Below, in pieces: positions 11,176 through 24,300 of a DNA stretch of 64,000 nucleotides (its first letter is position 1; each line of letters starts with the position of its first letter). The stretch comes from Mucor racemosus (taxonomy: Eukaryota > Mucoromycota > Mucoromycetes > Mucorales > Mucoraceae), in the NCBI GenBank assembly GCA_027405735.1, contig JAPEHQ010000003.1, positions 3,162,001 through 3,226,000 on the forward strand. The letters run 5' to 3'. The notes under the pieces were generated by a model that saw only the letters and a program-made list of their open reading frames with translations, had not been told where the DNA came from and ran no database searches. The position numbers and the translations under genes are program-made.

Positions 11176-14100
11176 CCCTCTATGTTTGCTTTTTTTAATT
11201 GCCATCCTTCTAATTATCTGTTATTTTATTTTTCTTGATTTGTGCAATATTGAGTAATTTTACCATATTTTTTTTCTTTGGTATATAATCCGGCTATTGT
11301 CTGAGTATCAGTAGCAATTTGGTTTACAAAAAAATCTTTATTCCTGATCGAAATTTAAAGAAAACCCTGTCATTTTTGCCATATATCATGTAATTATGCT
11401 AGATGCAATAATGCAAAAGCTGACTTTATTTCACTAGAGAATATAACTGAAGTTTCCAGTGAGCATATAATCAATAGATACTAAATAGCACTACTACGTA
11501 TATATACAAAGATTTAGTAATTGATAAAACGTGTATATATTATATATGAAATGCCCAAGATTTAGAATAAATATTGTAGCAAGAAAAATGTATAATTTAA
11601 TAAAGAAACTTGTTAAATTAAATCACACACAAAAACTGAAGATCATCTTTATTTAATATCAATAGTTTGTCCTATTTATATACAAATTCTATATTGCATT
11701 TATACATTAGATCAGTTTTGGATCGATTATATTTTTCCGACATTCCATGTCAGATCAATCTATTTACATTAGTAACACAGCACATTCAAGTTGAGCTTAT
11801 TTTATATAGCTAAAATCAACAAGTAGATATGTCTCACATATCTCGTTTTGTGGATCTTACTTTAGAATAATAAGAGCAATCAAGAATGTTACCACAGATC
11901 AGTTAGCTGACTTCTTATCAATAAGAATTACAAATCAAAAGGTTCATTATCTTACAAATACCCGGTGGATGCAACAATATATATATATATATAATAACAA
12001 AAAAATTCATAATCTATAAAAGTTACGGTCATCAATGTTAAAAATACCAAATCTCGTCCGATCTTCACAGGAAAGCAATATCTGTTCATACAACAGTATA
12101 TATAATAAAAAATGATTTATAGAATTTTTTTCATGTAAAAGCTAAACAATCACACTCAATGATATTTATGTAATTATTTTTCTTACTAATTAATCAATAA
12201 AAAAATTACAATTTATTTTGTTTGTTCCGTCCTTCACAACCTATTTTGACTTACTGTAGTACACACGAAAAAACCACGCTCGATAATTTAAAATGAAATT
12301 TAATATTAAATTTGAATTTTCAAAGAAACATTTCATAGTTTCAATCTTCAAAGTCGGAGTATGCTTTCTTTCTATAACTAACCTCATAATAAACATTTTT
12401 AGGATATGCTTTAGACACTACTAAACAGACATAAATCGGTCGCATTATGCTATCTATTCCTAAATTTATTTTATATCTCGCGAAAGACTCAAAAACGCAT
12501 AAGCCTCACTGTTTCTTCCTTGAAAACTGGGTCTCATTTTTCATCCTTGTTCTACTTTTTGTTTTCATTAAATAACACCAAGAAAAATTATATGCCAATG
12601 TACCTGAGATGTTCAGCTTTAATCCAAAAACAAGTATCCGGAAATATCCTATGTTTTGCAGTTGATATTAATTTTTCAGTGCTAATGCTTTAGATTTTTT
12701 ACGCGTATTTCACTGCTAAAGGATTGAAAACTTTGAGGCTTCATATCTCTAGAAAAAATTAAGCTATACTAACACTTTTTAATAATAAAATTCATTTGTT
12801 TTAAAGTGCTCTATAATATATTTAAATATAAAAAAATTCTGAGCACTTTTTTTTCATTTTTTTGGGCATTTCTATAGTAGGTTTCAAAATATTGGTTAAA
12901 TTGAGCAGCATTTTTTTTGCATTCATTTGATCAAGCTCGTTGAGCTCTCTTAGATCCAATTTAGTTTTTTTAAAAATATTAATTTTTCGTGGAGATATCC
13001 TTAAAAATGCGTACAAAAAGATACCTTCATCTCTAGCTTCCATTTTTCCCTTATATACCCTCATCCCAAATTCTGAATTTCAAAAAAATCCGGACAAAAA
13101 TCTTGTTTTCTCTACGAAAAATGGAACTAGACAATTTTGCAATAGTTTAATCGATAGATACTTTTTTTGCGCATTATTTCAGTTTGTTATATTTTAAATA
13201 TGTTTATAAAAAGTGATGTGTATCTTCAAAAAACCTTCAAAATTTCAATTGCATTTTACGCAAAATTTAATGTGAAATGTTTTTCCAATTTTTGTTTAGA
13301 TGGATGCAGAATACGAAACTGTACAAAAACTATGTAATATGCTAAGTCGACTTACTTTGCAGCTCATGAACATTTAAACAATTTTGTTTTTTGAATCATT
13401 TTTCGTTCATTTCAAAAATAAATTTTGGAACCCCGTTATGGTAGGCTTTAAGTTGTGATAGGAACTATTATTTTGGTTATCTCGATGAAAAATCAATGTT
13501 TTTTGCTAAAACAAAAAATGCAGAGTAGCAATCAATTAAACCTATCTTGTGAATACAGAAATTAAGCCCTGGATAATGAGCTTTAAGTTTTACAAAATAA
13601 TAAACTATTATTTACTACTGCAGAAAACAAAGAAAAAATTCCAGCCTTGTGAATATTGATGCAATTAATCTTCAATTATACATGATGATAAATTTAAATA
13701 TATCCTGTTGTATAAAAATTTATACTTCTACTTTCACAAATGACTGCGGATTGAGAAAACCATCAGCAAAACATGCTATTCATGTCCAATAAAACTACCT
13801 GTTGCGTCCTATATTTTCATCTTTGATAAATAATACTTAAAAAAAATACAATTAAAGGATAATGAGTAATGAATTAGTTCTTCAACTGTATAATAAAAAC
13901 AAGATATCGTTTATTTAGATATAAAAGTACGGCATTTTATATTGATTTGACATTGAGATCTTGAAATGCAATTTAAGGCACTATTGAACCAGTAGATCTG
14001 TTTAATAGTAGTAATCTATGGGTTGAAATGGATCAATCATAATTTAACCGTTCTTGCATAGCTTGTGAGTTGCCCTGTTTCAATGCTGCGCTAAATATGT

Positions 14101-14699
14101 TTAGATATTGATTTAATAGTTACTTGATTGAGTAACCGCTGGGATGAAATAATATGGTATCATAATTGAGATCCAAAGGTTCTTGCTAATCACTGGATAA
14201 ACTTAGTACGCTAGGATTTTCTTATATCCGATATCAAGGCTTTGTGATCTATCAGAATTAGGAATAACCGAATTACCAATTTAGAATATCTCTCAAACCA
14301 TGATGTTCAACATGTAAATTAAGCAAGGTCATATTTCATGCGTCTATCGTTATGCTACTATTAAACTATAGAAGCATGATTCCAAAATATCCACACAATA
14401 TTCAAATGCTCATTCTTCTAATTATATTATCATTCACATTTAATACACTCATCCAATTAGTATACAAACCCTCTCTATAAGCTCCTAATAAAACGATACT
14501 TTTTTATTTGATTAATTTCATACAATTTACCTTTTGATAAACCACTTTGTACTTCAATGCATGTCGTATTCAATAGATTGTAAGATGTATTGATACTGTA
14601 GAAGGTGGTAAAGTATGGTATTATTTGGTGGCATATAACAATTATTATTTTATAAAAATTAGAACTCATAATTAAAGTAAAATTATTTTTATTCACAAT

Positions 14700-16570
14700 G
14701 TAGATCGAACTGAAAGCTACTCTGTCACTTTTGTTTCAGCAAAAAATATTGAATTGATTTTTCATTTAAAAAATCAAAATCATAGTTTACAGTATAGCTT
14801 GCAGCAACTCATTCCCACTTGCAGTAAATGACGAAGTTATTTACTAAAATAAAAAAAATATAAAAAATAAAAGCAGTAGAAATACAATTATAATCAGCTA
14901 AAGTTTTTATTACAAAAGATTTCTGAAGAGTTAAAATAATTGAAAAGTATGAGGGTATTTATAGTGATTTGGAGAACTTGGGTAGCATCAGACTTGAATG
15001 GATGTATATTTAGTAATCTTCCAGTTTTGAGTACATTGTTATTGATTTGATATTTTAAGGAGTAAATTGTGTAGAGCATTGACCATAAGGGATTGTATGT
15101 CAAGTGTGACAATATCGACCTTTTGGGAAATGGTTGTTTTGTTTATTTCTGTTATATCTATTTTATGTAACCTTGATTTTTAAGGAGTAGTTTTTATATG
15201 CTTGAATCTTATTTATATTGATAGTGCAACTTCGATATAGATGAGTAGTTGACTAAATTGATATCTTTGTTTATTATCATTATTGATTTGGATAGAATCC
15301 TGTTTTGATATATATGTCATTTGTGTAATTGATTGCGCCGTGATCAAGGGTGCTATGATCTACACGACATGTATGGGTTCAAAAAAGGTATTTCATATTT
15401 TTAGCATGCGTTTGTTATTGTGTTTAATTGAAGCGTTTGTTTATTATTGTTGTTCACATTTCAAGTGGCATCATATCTTATGAGCGACACTTGGAATTTA
15501 GGTTGTTTTATTTTTATCAAGCGTTTTTAGTATGTAATTCCACTGCACCACTGAGTTCCAGCATTTGATTTACAAAACTGACCGAGAAATGATTTAAAAT
15601 CAAGTTTGTATAAAAGCTCATGAATTGCAAAGTAAACTGGACTAGCGTATTAAATTTTTTTTTACATCTTTAAATTCTGCATCTGAATGTATAAGATTTG
15701 GATAAATGTTCCACATTAAATTTAATATAAAATTCAGTTGAAATTTTGGAAGTTTTTAAGAAATACGTATCACTTTTTACAAGAATATTTCAAATACAAG
15801 TTACCAAAGTGATGTGTAAAAACATTATCTATCGATATAGTCATTACTAAACCTTCTAGCTACATTTTTCGTAGAGAAAACATGATTTTTGCCATTTTTT
15901 TTTTCAAATTCAGAATTTGGGATAAGGGTATGCAGGGGAAAAATGGAGCTAGAAACAAAGATATCTCTTTTTGCATATTTTTGATGATATCTCCACGAAA
16001 AATTAATATTTTGAAAAAAACTAAATTGGATCTAGTAGAGTTCAATAAGCTCTATGATATGAATATAAAAGAATTGCTGCTCAATTTAATAAATGTTTTG
16101 AAATCTATTACAAAAATGACAAAAAAATGAAAAAAAAATAAAAGTGCTCAAAATTTTTTTATACTAGAATATGTTATAGAGCAATTTAAAACAAGTAAGT
16201 TTTATTATTAAAAAGTGTTAGTATAGCTTAATTTTTTGTAAAGATATGATGTCTCAAAGTTTCTAATTTTAGCAGTGAAATACGCGCAAGAATCTGAAAC
16301 CTTAGCACTGAAAACGTTATAGCAACTGCAAAAAGTAGGATATTTTTGGAAACTTGTTTTTGGATTAAAGTTGAACATCTCAGATACATTGGCATATATT
16401 TTATTTCTCTAGTTATTTAATGAAAAAAAAAAGTAGAACAGGGTTGAAAAGTGAGACCTAGTTTTCAATGAAAAAGCAGTGAATTTTACATGTTGTTGAG
16501 TCTTTCATGAAATATAGAATAAATTTAGGGGCAGGTAGCATAATGAGACCAATTCATATCTATTTTGCAG
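14700..16570 (-). repeat. Inverted, diverged copy of repeat block G, split by a solo LTR
   Basis: Sequence on both sides of the LTR at 14820-15547 is the reverse complement of about 12440-13540, though more diverged than the copy at 56630-57700. The left part (14700-14819) corresponds to about 13440-13530 and the right part (15553-16570) to the rest. Together with 12440-13540 it makes a large imperfect inverted repeat around a spacer of about 1.1 kb that contains block C. Confidence 0.65.
14820..15547 (-). mobile_element. Solo LTR, copy 2 (inverted)
   Basis: A 728-bp reverse-oriented copy of the LTR at 6986-7709. Its ends are TGCAGT and ACTGCA, and it is flanked by the perfect 5-bp duplication CCACT at 14815-14819 and 15548-15552. 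It lies inside an inverted copy of repeat block G whose sequence continues on both sides, which dates the LTR as younger than that copy. Confidence 0.8.
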
Positions 16571-17015
16571 TGTCTAGGGTAGGATGCATCTGAATTATAA
16601 CCTAATTTGAATATTATTTAATAAATATACTCGCTTTTTGTTCATGTTTTGCTAGCAAAGCCAAATAGATTTTTGTCGACTTTAGCTGAATAAAATTGTA
16701 TACATTTCCTTTAATTCTGACATCTCTTGTTTAACTTTCGTTACATATCGATTATGGCCATTTTTTACTTGAAATTTATAATGATTGCTTGTATAATCTG
16801 TCTCAAATAGCAATGTTTATCATTGGAATATCGAACATTTTTGATTTTTTTATATATTTTTTTTTTATTTTTATTAAATAATTAGAATTGAAATACTATT
16901 TGGGGATATGTAATATGTTTAATAGTTGTCAAACATAAAAATGTAGTAAAATATTATATATAATTGTAGTATAAAGGGATTGTGTTATTATTTACATTTG
17001 TTCTAGAAGAAGAGT

Positions 17016-20000
17016 TTAAACCTTCTTTTGCAATCTATCAACAGGGAATCTTCTTGCGAGGAAAGCATGGACAGGGCCAATAACAACAAGTTTTTCATAA
17101 GCAAGACCTGCAGCCATGTTACCGAGACATAAACCCCAAAGTCTCCAACGGAAATCAGAAGGCATGATATTATGACCCAAAGGTGTGTTGTAAGCTTCAA
17201 TATAAGTAGGAGGTACTTCATAACCAAGTTGACTCAAGACTTCCTTTGTTCCACAATTGAATCGGAACAAGCAACCAAATCTATTGGGACCAGCTAACAT
17301 CCAGTAAGAAACAATAGCAATGTACAACAACCAAAGGAAAATCAAAGAGTAGTTGCGATAGAAAGCCTTACGGAACTTGTAACCATAATTAAAGACGGCA
17401 GCATTGTTAACAAATTGGAAAAGGCAAACTAAAGCCAAAACCTCAGCTTCATAGTTATCAGCCAACAACCACCATTTCGAAATATCAACAGCGGATGCAT
17501 CAAATTCATTACAACGGAACCATGATTGTTTAAATAACATATCAAAAGCGGAAGCCAAGAAAATCCAATTAATAGCAACAAGACCCATTACGGAAGCAAG
17601 TGTTTGAGGACCCAACAATCTAGCAGTTGGTCTTTGGCCTTCTAATCTTGTGGCAGCATGAGACTGAGATACAGCATATGTAAGCAAGACAGTAATCAAT
17701 ACATCAACAGCAATCCAAACATTTTGTGAAAGTGTAACGGAAAAGTAGAAGGTATAAATCTTCAACATCATCATAACTTGACCATACATGACAAGATACT
17801 TGTAATTAGTAATAGAAGTAGCCAAAGCACCACGACCTTGGCGAATCAATTCAACACAAGAGCGGACACTACGGTTACTAGTGGAGAAAGGAGAAACAAT
17901 AGAAGCCTCAGCATCAGACATAGCAATACCAACATGAGCAGCACGAAGGGCACCACAATCATTACCACCATCACCAGTCATCGCAGTAATACCTCTTTCC
18001 ATATGAAGTTGTACACACTTAACTTTACCAGCAGGAGTCATACGAGCAAATACACGAGTATCCAAAAGATATTTTCTGATCAAATCAGTCTCACAAAGCC
18101 AGTCGAAAGCCTTACCAGTCATTGCTAATTCACAAGGAGTATGAGCTTGATTCAGTAATACTTCATCAATGTTAACATCAGGGAAAACTTCAGGTTCATC
18201 AACATCAGACCAAACAATACGACCCATTGACTTGTCAAAATCACCTAAATAAACACGAGAACCTTCATTGACCATACCACATTGACGACCAATGTAAACA
18301 CCAGTCAAAGCGGTATCACCAGTAATCATAATGGTACGAGTAGCACCACGCTTCAATTCCAAAATATTCTCAGTAGTATCTTCCTTGAGTTGATTCTTAA
18401 AGATGATTAAACCACAGAAATCAATATGTTCTTCCATTTGATCACGATCCCAATTACGGAAACCTTCAATACCACCAATTTTTTCAAGATCAAGTTCACG
18501 ATGAGCAAGAGCAAGAACGTAACAACCTTGACGAGCTAAACCAGCAGTAATAGAATCATAATCGGCAGGAATAGAATCAGGTTTACATAAGTCCTTAATC
18601 TTTTCATAGGCACCCTTAACAAAGATATGGACCTTATTGGTATGAGTATCAAGAACAGCAACGGACATGGACATACGAGCATGAACAAATTCGAAACGCT
18701 TCAATACATGAACAGGAGTGCCAATTTCACCGGGAGAAGCCATAGGAGGAGTCAATGTATCAACATAGTCCTCATTTTCAGGTTCATCCTTCAATGTCCA
18801 TTTAGAAGAACGAAACATTTCAATATCGACAGGGTTACCAATAAATTGGCCATTTAATGTAGTAACGGCATGACATGTAGCAATACCAATTTGCATTAAT
18901 CTAGGGATATCCTCAATCTTTTCAATATGAGCATCGAATTCAGGATCAGTTTGATTAGCACGTTGTTCAACAATGTTGTCAATTTCGGTAATGGGCTTGG
19001 CGCCAAAGAATTCAAGACCTTCTTTAGTTAAAGTACCAGTTTTATCAAAGCAAAAGAGTTGAACTAAGAAATAAAGTTAGATTAATATCGAGATAATTTC
19101 TCACATTTGATATAGAAATTTACCTTTGCCTGCCATCAAAATACGAGGAAGATCAACACAATAAATTTGCTTTTTACGCAAACGACCAGCAGCAACTGAT
19201 TGGCCTACAACAAGAGCAGCAGGAAGTAAAGGAGAGACCAATTGACAAATAGCAAACATGGCATAAAACCAAGCACTAGTACCACTAGTATAAAGCCAAA
19301 TAGCCAAACCAAGACAAACCAAACCACAACAAAGCAAAATCAAAATAACAATCTTGATTTGTTCATCGAAAATAAAAGAAACACGAGTAGGGAAGAGGAT
19401 CTTCTTGACCAATTCACCCTTATCAGTAGCAGTACCGGTATTCATTACCAAAGCAGTTACGGGGGTATCATGTTCAGTACGTTGAGCTTGAGAGATGATA
19501 GTACCAGCGAAAATAGTAGAAATCTTACCAGCACCCATACTTTCATAAACAGTAGGATCATTTTTACGAAGAGGGAATTTACGAATAGGCAAGGGCTCGC
19601 CAGTAAGAGAACTTTCATCAGCAACAATGTTACCAGTCAATACAACAGCATCACAAGGAGCAGTTTTTCCTTCAACGACCTCAAATACATCACCAGGAAC
19701 TAAATCAGAAGTTGAGACTTCCTTCCATTGACCATCACGCATAATCTTGATGTTGTCAGTAAATTCAGCCATCTTTTTGATACGAATTTCAGACTTGAGA
19801 CGAACATAAACTTTAACAATAGCGGATACAAGAATAACAGCGGTATCAGCAATACCCACTTGCCAATAAGCAAAGTAGTAGAACAACCAAAGAGCAGTAA
19901 ATTGATAAATATAGAAAAATGAAGCAAATTCACGAAGAATAGCCATAGGGATATTAGGCACATAGACTTCAATAAAATTAGGACCGATCATTTCTTCACG

Positions 20001-21397
20001 CTCTAAAGCTTCTTGAGAGGATAAACCTTGAGTCAATTGGGCAAGTTCAGCATTGGTTTCACCGAGAACATAGTGATGAGGTTTAAAAAGCTGTGTTTCA
20101 GGATGATAGACATAACGAGTACATTGATAAATAAAGTACTTGGTACCGTTTCCAGTTTTCTCTAAAGCAGAAGTAGCAATAACAACATCAAGTCCAAAAA
20201 TACGCTTAGCATTAGCTTCCATTATACGCACATATTCTGTGATTTTATCACTATCATCAGCAGAAACAATAATAGCAGGCTCAGGGCGCTCAACTTGAAC
20301 ATATTGACCTTGAGAATACATACATTGAATACGGAAAAAGTTGGGAATACGGCTCTTGAAGACAGTAAGAGTAGCAAACCAGATAAAGAAGATGTACCAT
20401 TGACCCATAAAAGTACTAGATTGCACAAGAGCATCGCCACGGAAGAATAAATAGTTTTGATAGTAATCATAGGTGATCAAAACCATGTAAGCGATCATAC
20501 CAACAGTTTGCAACATATATAAAATGAAGCAAAGGGTACCAAAGTAATCACGCTTGTAAGCCTTAATAGTCATTCCATCTTGCTCTTCAGAATTAATAGA
20601 AGAAGAGCTATCAGAGCCTGTATCGCTCTCGGCACCATCGATTTCTTTTTTTTCGTTATTTCCATTGTATTCATCACGCTTAGTTTCACGCACTTGGTGA
20701 TAACGAGCCTTAATAACCTTTTCTCTAAGGAACTTGTAACAAGACCAAGCAATAAGGAAAAATGCACAAGAACCATAAAAGACATAATAAGCAATAAAGA
20801 TGGGTTCAGTAAAGGTGAGTTCACCATAATCAGGAGTAGGACATGTACCCCACATCATAGGCTGGGGGTTAGCATTCCAGCTAGAAAGATTAGAAGAGAC
20901 ACCAAGATAATTACCACAAGCAGCTTCAGTTTGAGCTTGTTTGTTTGCAGCTTCAAAGTTTTCAATATTGACACGGGCAGTATCATAACATTTATAGATA
21001 GCACCACCTTCTAATGAAGGAGCACCAGGACAAGTACATTCAGATACAAGATCGGTAGGACAAGATTCTCGGCAAATACCATCCACACAATAGATCTGAC
21101 CAGCAGGACATGAGGGACGTACGATTTCTGGACATTGAGAGATTTCACGCACACAAAGAGCAGGGCAAGGATAAGCATTATAGGTGGGTAATGGACATTG
21201 ATTGCCATTCAAATCCCAACCATTGACTAAATAGTGATAGATGTTAGATATAAAATGCTCTTTTTTTTATGTTTTTTTTTATTTTTTATTTTTTTTTTAC
21301 CTGTATTCCAAGCAGGAGTTGCCTTGACTACCGTTGGTAAAATTGCAATCAAGCAAGATATTAACCAAAGGTATTTATTCTTTTGTTGGAATATCAT
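17016..21397 (-). CDS. P5-type (ATP13A-like) P-type ATPase
   Basis: Exons in reading order are 21397-21301, 21226-19124 and 19063-17016; summed length and phases agree and give 1415 residues. Exon 1 encodes an N-terminal hydrophobic signal (WLISCLIAILPTVV) that precedes a Cys-rich, probably lumenal, region (about residues 35-125). Hydrophobic segments follow, with an acidic Ser-rich loop between the first two. Catalytic landmarks are visible: DESSLTGEP (actuator), a membrane motif SPLLPAAL, the phosphorylation site DKTGTLT with Asp about 740 just after intron 2, MITGD, and the hinge MTGDGGND near residue 1095. About six membrane segments follow. P5 ATPases move polyamines (P5B, endolysosome) or handle ER membrane proteins (P5A). 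The membrane motif resembles the P5B PPALP type more than PPELP but is not identical, so the subclass and substrate are uncertain. The signal-plus-Cys-rich N-terminus is unusual. Confidence 0.85.
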
Positions 21398-24300
21398 GAT
21401 TTTGTTTTATAAATCTGATTTGTTAACTTTTCTTTTTAATTAGATTTTAAGTGTAATAAATAATTTTGCAATCGAGTTTTTTAAAAAGTTATAATTGTGA
21501 TTTTTTTTTTTAGATTTGATAAAAAATTTGCGTTTGATTCATACTATATATATAGCTTTTTTTTTTTTTTTTTATACGTTAGGTGTGAGATAAATCTGAA
21601 TCCACTCGGAAGCTTAAATTGTCATGGCAACAAAATGCTGCAGAAAAGTTCCCTGAATTTTTTACAACGCCGAGAGGAACTCAGCTTAAAGATCAGGAAC
21701 GTTGAATGATTCGGGAATACAGATTTATTTCATCTGGGGGAAAACTCCGTTAAACAAATCAATGTGCTACGCTTGTACAAGACTAACCCATTATTCAATT
21801 AACAATAAAATGTGAAAGGTCCATGTTTCAACCTTGAATAGAAATTTCGATTCTTGATTAGCTTTTGTAAATTAATATATACTATTTTAATTGATTTTGT
21901 TTTATTTTATACAGTTGTATATCGCTTTTTTATACCGGGAAATATCATCACGTTTTCCTGTAAATTATTATGATACCCGATGATATGTATGATATCGATT
22001 TCGAGTCGAGCAGATTATAGTAATGTGTAGAATTTAGGCAGTACAATACCGGAGTTTCGGCATTGACGTCATGTTCTAATGTAAATTTCGTATGACCTTA
22101 TTAAAAGGTAAGGCTTGTTTTTCATGTCAAACCCAATTAGTAAAGATTAAACATTTCTTATTACAAACATCTAGGTATACTCGATTATTATTTTTCCTAG
22201 ATTGATTTGTTCATTGAGTTCTTTTTTCGTTCCTTAATAAAGTAATTTTTCTGTTGGATCCATCATTTCTTTTCAAGCCAAAAACCAATTTTGGTAAGCA
22301 ATGTGGGTCCGAGTTTAACAGTTTAATTGGCTGATGTTATTGCTTGTATTACTGGTTGAAAGAATGGTGTTATTACATATCAATCTCAGTGCAATTGGAC
22401 TTTTTGCTGAGTACCCAGGCATTGATTTTCTAGCTCAACTGGAAAATCATCAAATGCAGAGAGAAAAAAGGATATTGTATTAAGGAATGCCTCTTTCTCG
22501 AATTGTTTGGATTTGGTAGGGATAATATTAGATATAGAAAATCAGCAGCATATTAAAAACATATTGAAAAAGATGAATTTAGCATTTCGGTAGCACAATT
22601 CCCTCTTTTTTCTTTTTTTTTTGCATTGACACGTTAAATTAAAGCAGTTCTATGAAGTCTTCTATTCCATAACATAACAAAAATTATATAATGATTTATA
22701 TTGCCATTAGAAATCAATTTCACAAGGTAATTTCCATGCATTTTATATTACAGATCAGACAGAAAATGAGCTTTAAATCAAAAATTTATCAAATTGCTTT
22801 TATCGTAAGGCGATATAGCTTTATAGAATTCATACCAATACCCGTCGGCCCATCTTTTTCTTTCTCTTTTTCTTTTTCTTTGATGGTTTAATTGATAACA
22901 TGTCAGCTGGATAAGCTGGGAAGATATCTACATCTGTTTGTGATTCTGATACATTGTCCATATATATATAATGATGCCTAATTTTGAATAAGCGAATTTT
23001 GATACCCGTATAACCATTGTAAAGAGTGCATATAGTGTGTATGACATGCACCAATGTAATTCAATATATTTATTATGCTTTTATTGCATCGTACGATATA
23101 AACATTCTTTCGAACATAATTTTTGTTATTTCTCATCGTTTTCCTATAGTATCAGTAACTATGTAATATCCAACATTAAAATATAAATATATATCTTATT
23201 GGTAATAGAACAATGTAAATGACGGCATGGCAAGTCATACAAAAGAAAAAAGAGAAAAAAAAGGAGATTGTGTCGAGAAGCCTTTGAATAATATCATTTC
23301 CATACTTTTTTTTTCATTAATATCTGTCATGAATTACTATGGTTAAAATTGGATTTAAAAATGTATTATATATGCGCAATGTTATAAATCTGCTATAATA
23401 CGCAAATACCACTTTCCTATGTAGAAATCATGAAAAGTATCCGGAGATGTTAGAAAATGAGAAAATCTGTTGTTACTCAAAAATATAATGGTGTTACAAA
23501 TAGAATAACATTTTATCTCGGCTAAAATGCTTATTTGCTCGTTAGACCTGAATAGGTCTAGTGATCTTGATTAATATAAAGTGCAGGGACTGACCCTTTG
23601 TATGATTGTTGTTATAAAGATATCCTTTTTTATACGGTGTGACATTTTCGCTAGCATTGCAAAAATCAAAAAAAAAAAAAAAAAAAAATTCTAATGAATA
23701 TGTTATCTCAATCAAAGCAGATTTGTGTTATTTCTGAAATGAATAATATGACGAAGTCATACATCGTCCAGTATGCTAAATATACCCTCATCAATATGTG
23801 TACCTTGAAAAAAATATAGCATTAAATATTTAGTACCTGTCGGACAAATGCTAACAAAATCTTTTCATTTCGATATATGTCTCTAAAGCCCTACTTTAAG
23901 ATATCAATACCCATATATATAAAATACTATTCTTTTTGTATATATTATACAATTAAGATACGCTACAGTACTACTCGAGTTAAAGTTGTAAAAAAAGTCA
24001 TCTGAATCTTTCTGTTGATGAACACAAACTTTATTAGCGACTAAAAATCTTACTGACATAGATTACAAAAAGTGGATTTCTTTTAGTCAGCTCAATCCCT
24101 ATAAATGTAAAATTTATGCAAAATTATATACGCACACGCACTGCTCACATCTACTATATTTCTTTCGAGCGCTGCTATTATTGAAACCTTGCGATGTTTC
24201 GTATTTATTCTTGAAAAAATGGTTTGTTTTGCAACATGCAATATTGTAACACTGTACCAATCATTTTTAATTTTAGGCATGTTGCTAGTCTAAAACTCAA

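Larger units (their letters stand above)
7710..14650 (+). repeat. Composite repeat, longest complete-looking copy
   Basis: This stretch is colinear with 60290-64000 until that copy leaves the window. Blocks in order: dynein-intermediate-chain-like fragment (7887-8094), A (8240-9240), a roughly 1-kb spacer, B (10330-10620), F (10620-12440, with a tRNA-like segment), G (12440-13540) and C (13810-14640). Other partial copies are at 5250-6880, 34495-37150, 37500-38345 (inverted) and 56630-58330. Short frames inside are AT-rich and mostly not kept between copies. No transposase, helicase or reverse transcriptase was recognised. Exact ends are not defined. An (AT)n run is at about 11977-11993. Confidence 0.7.

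Noticed and set aside
12822..13064. Stand-alone host gene in block G
   Set aside because: Lies in a repeat with several copies and no promoter or splice context; kept only as a finding about a preserved frame.
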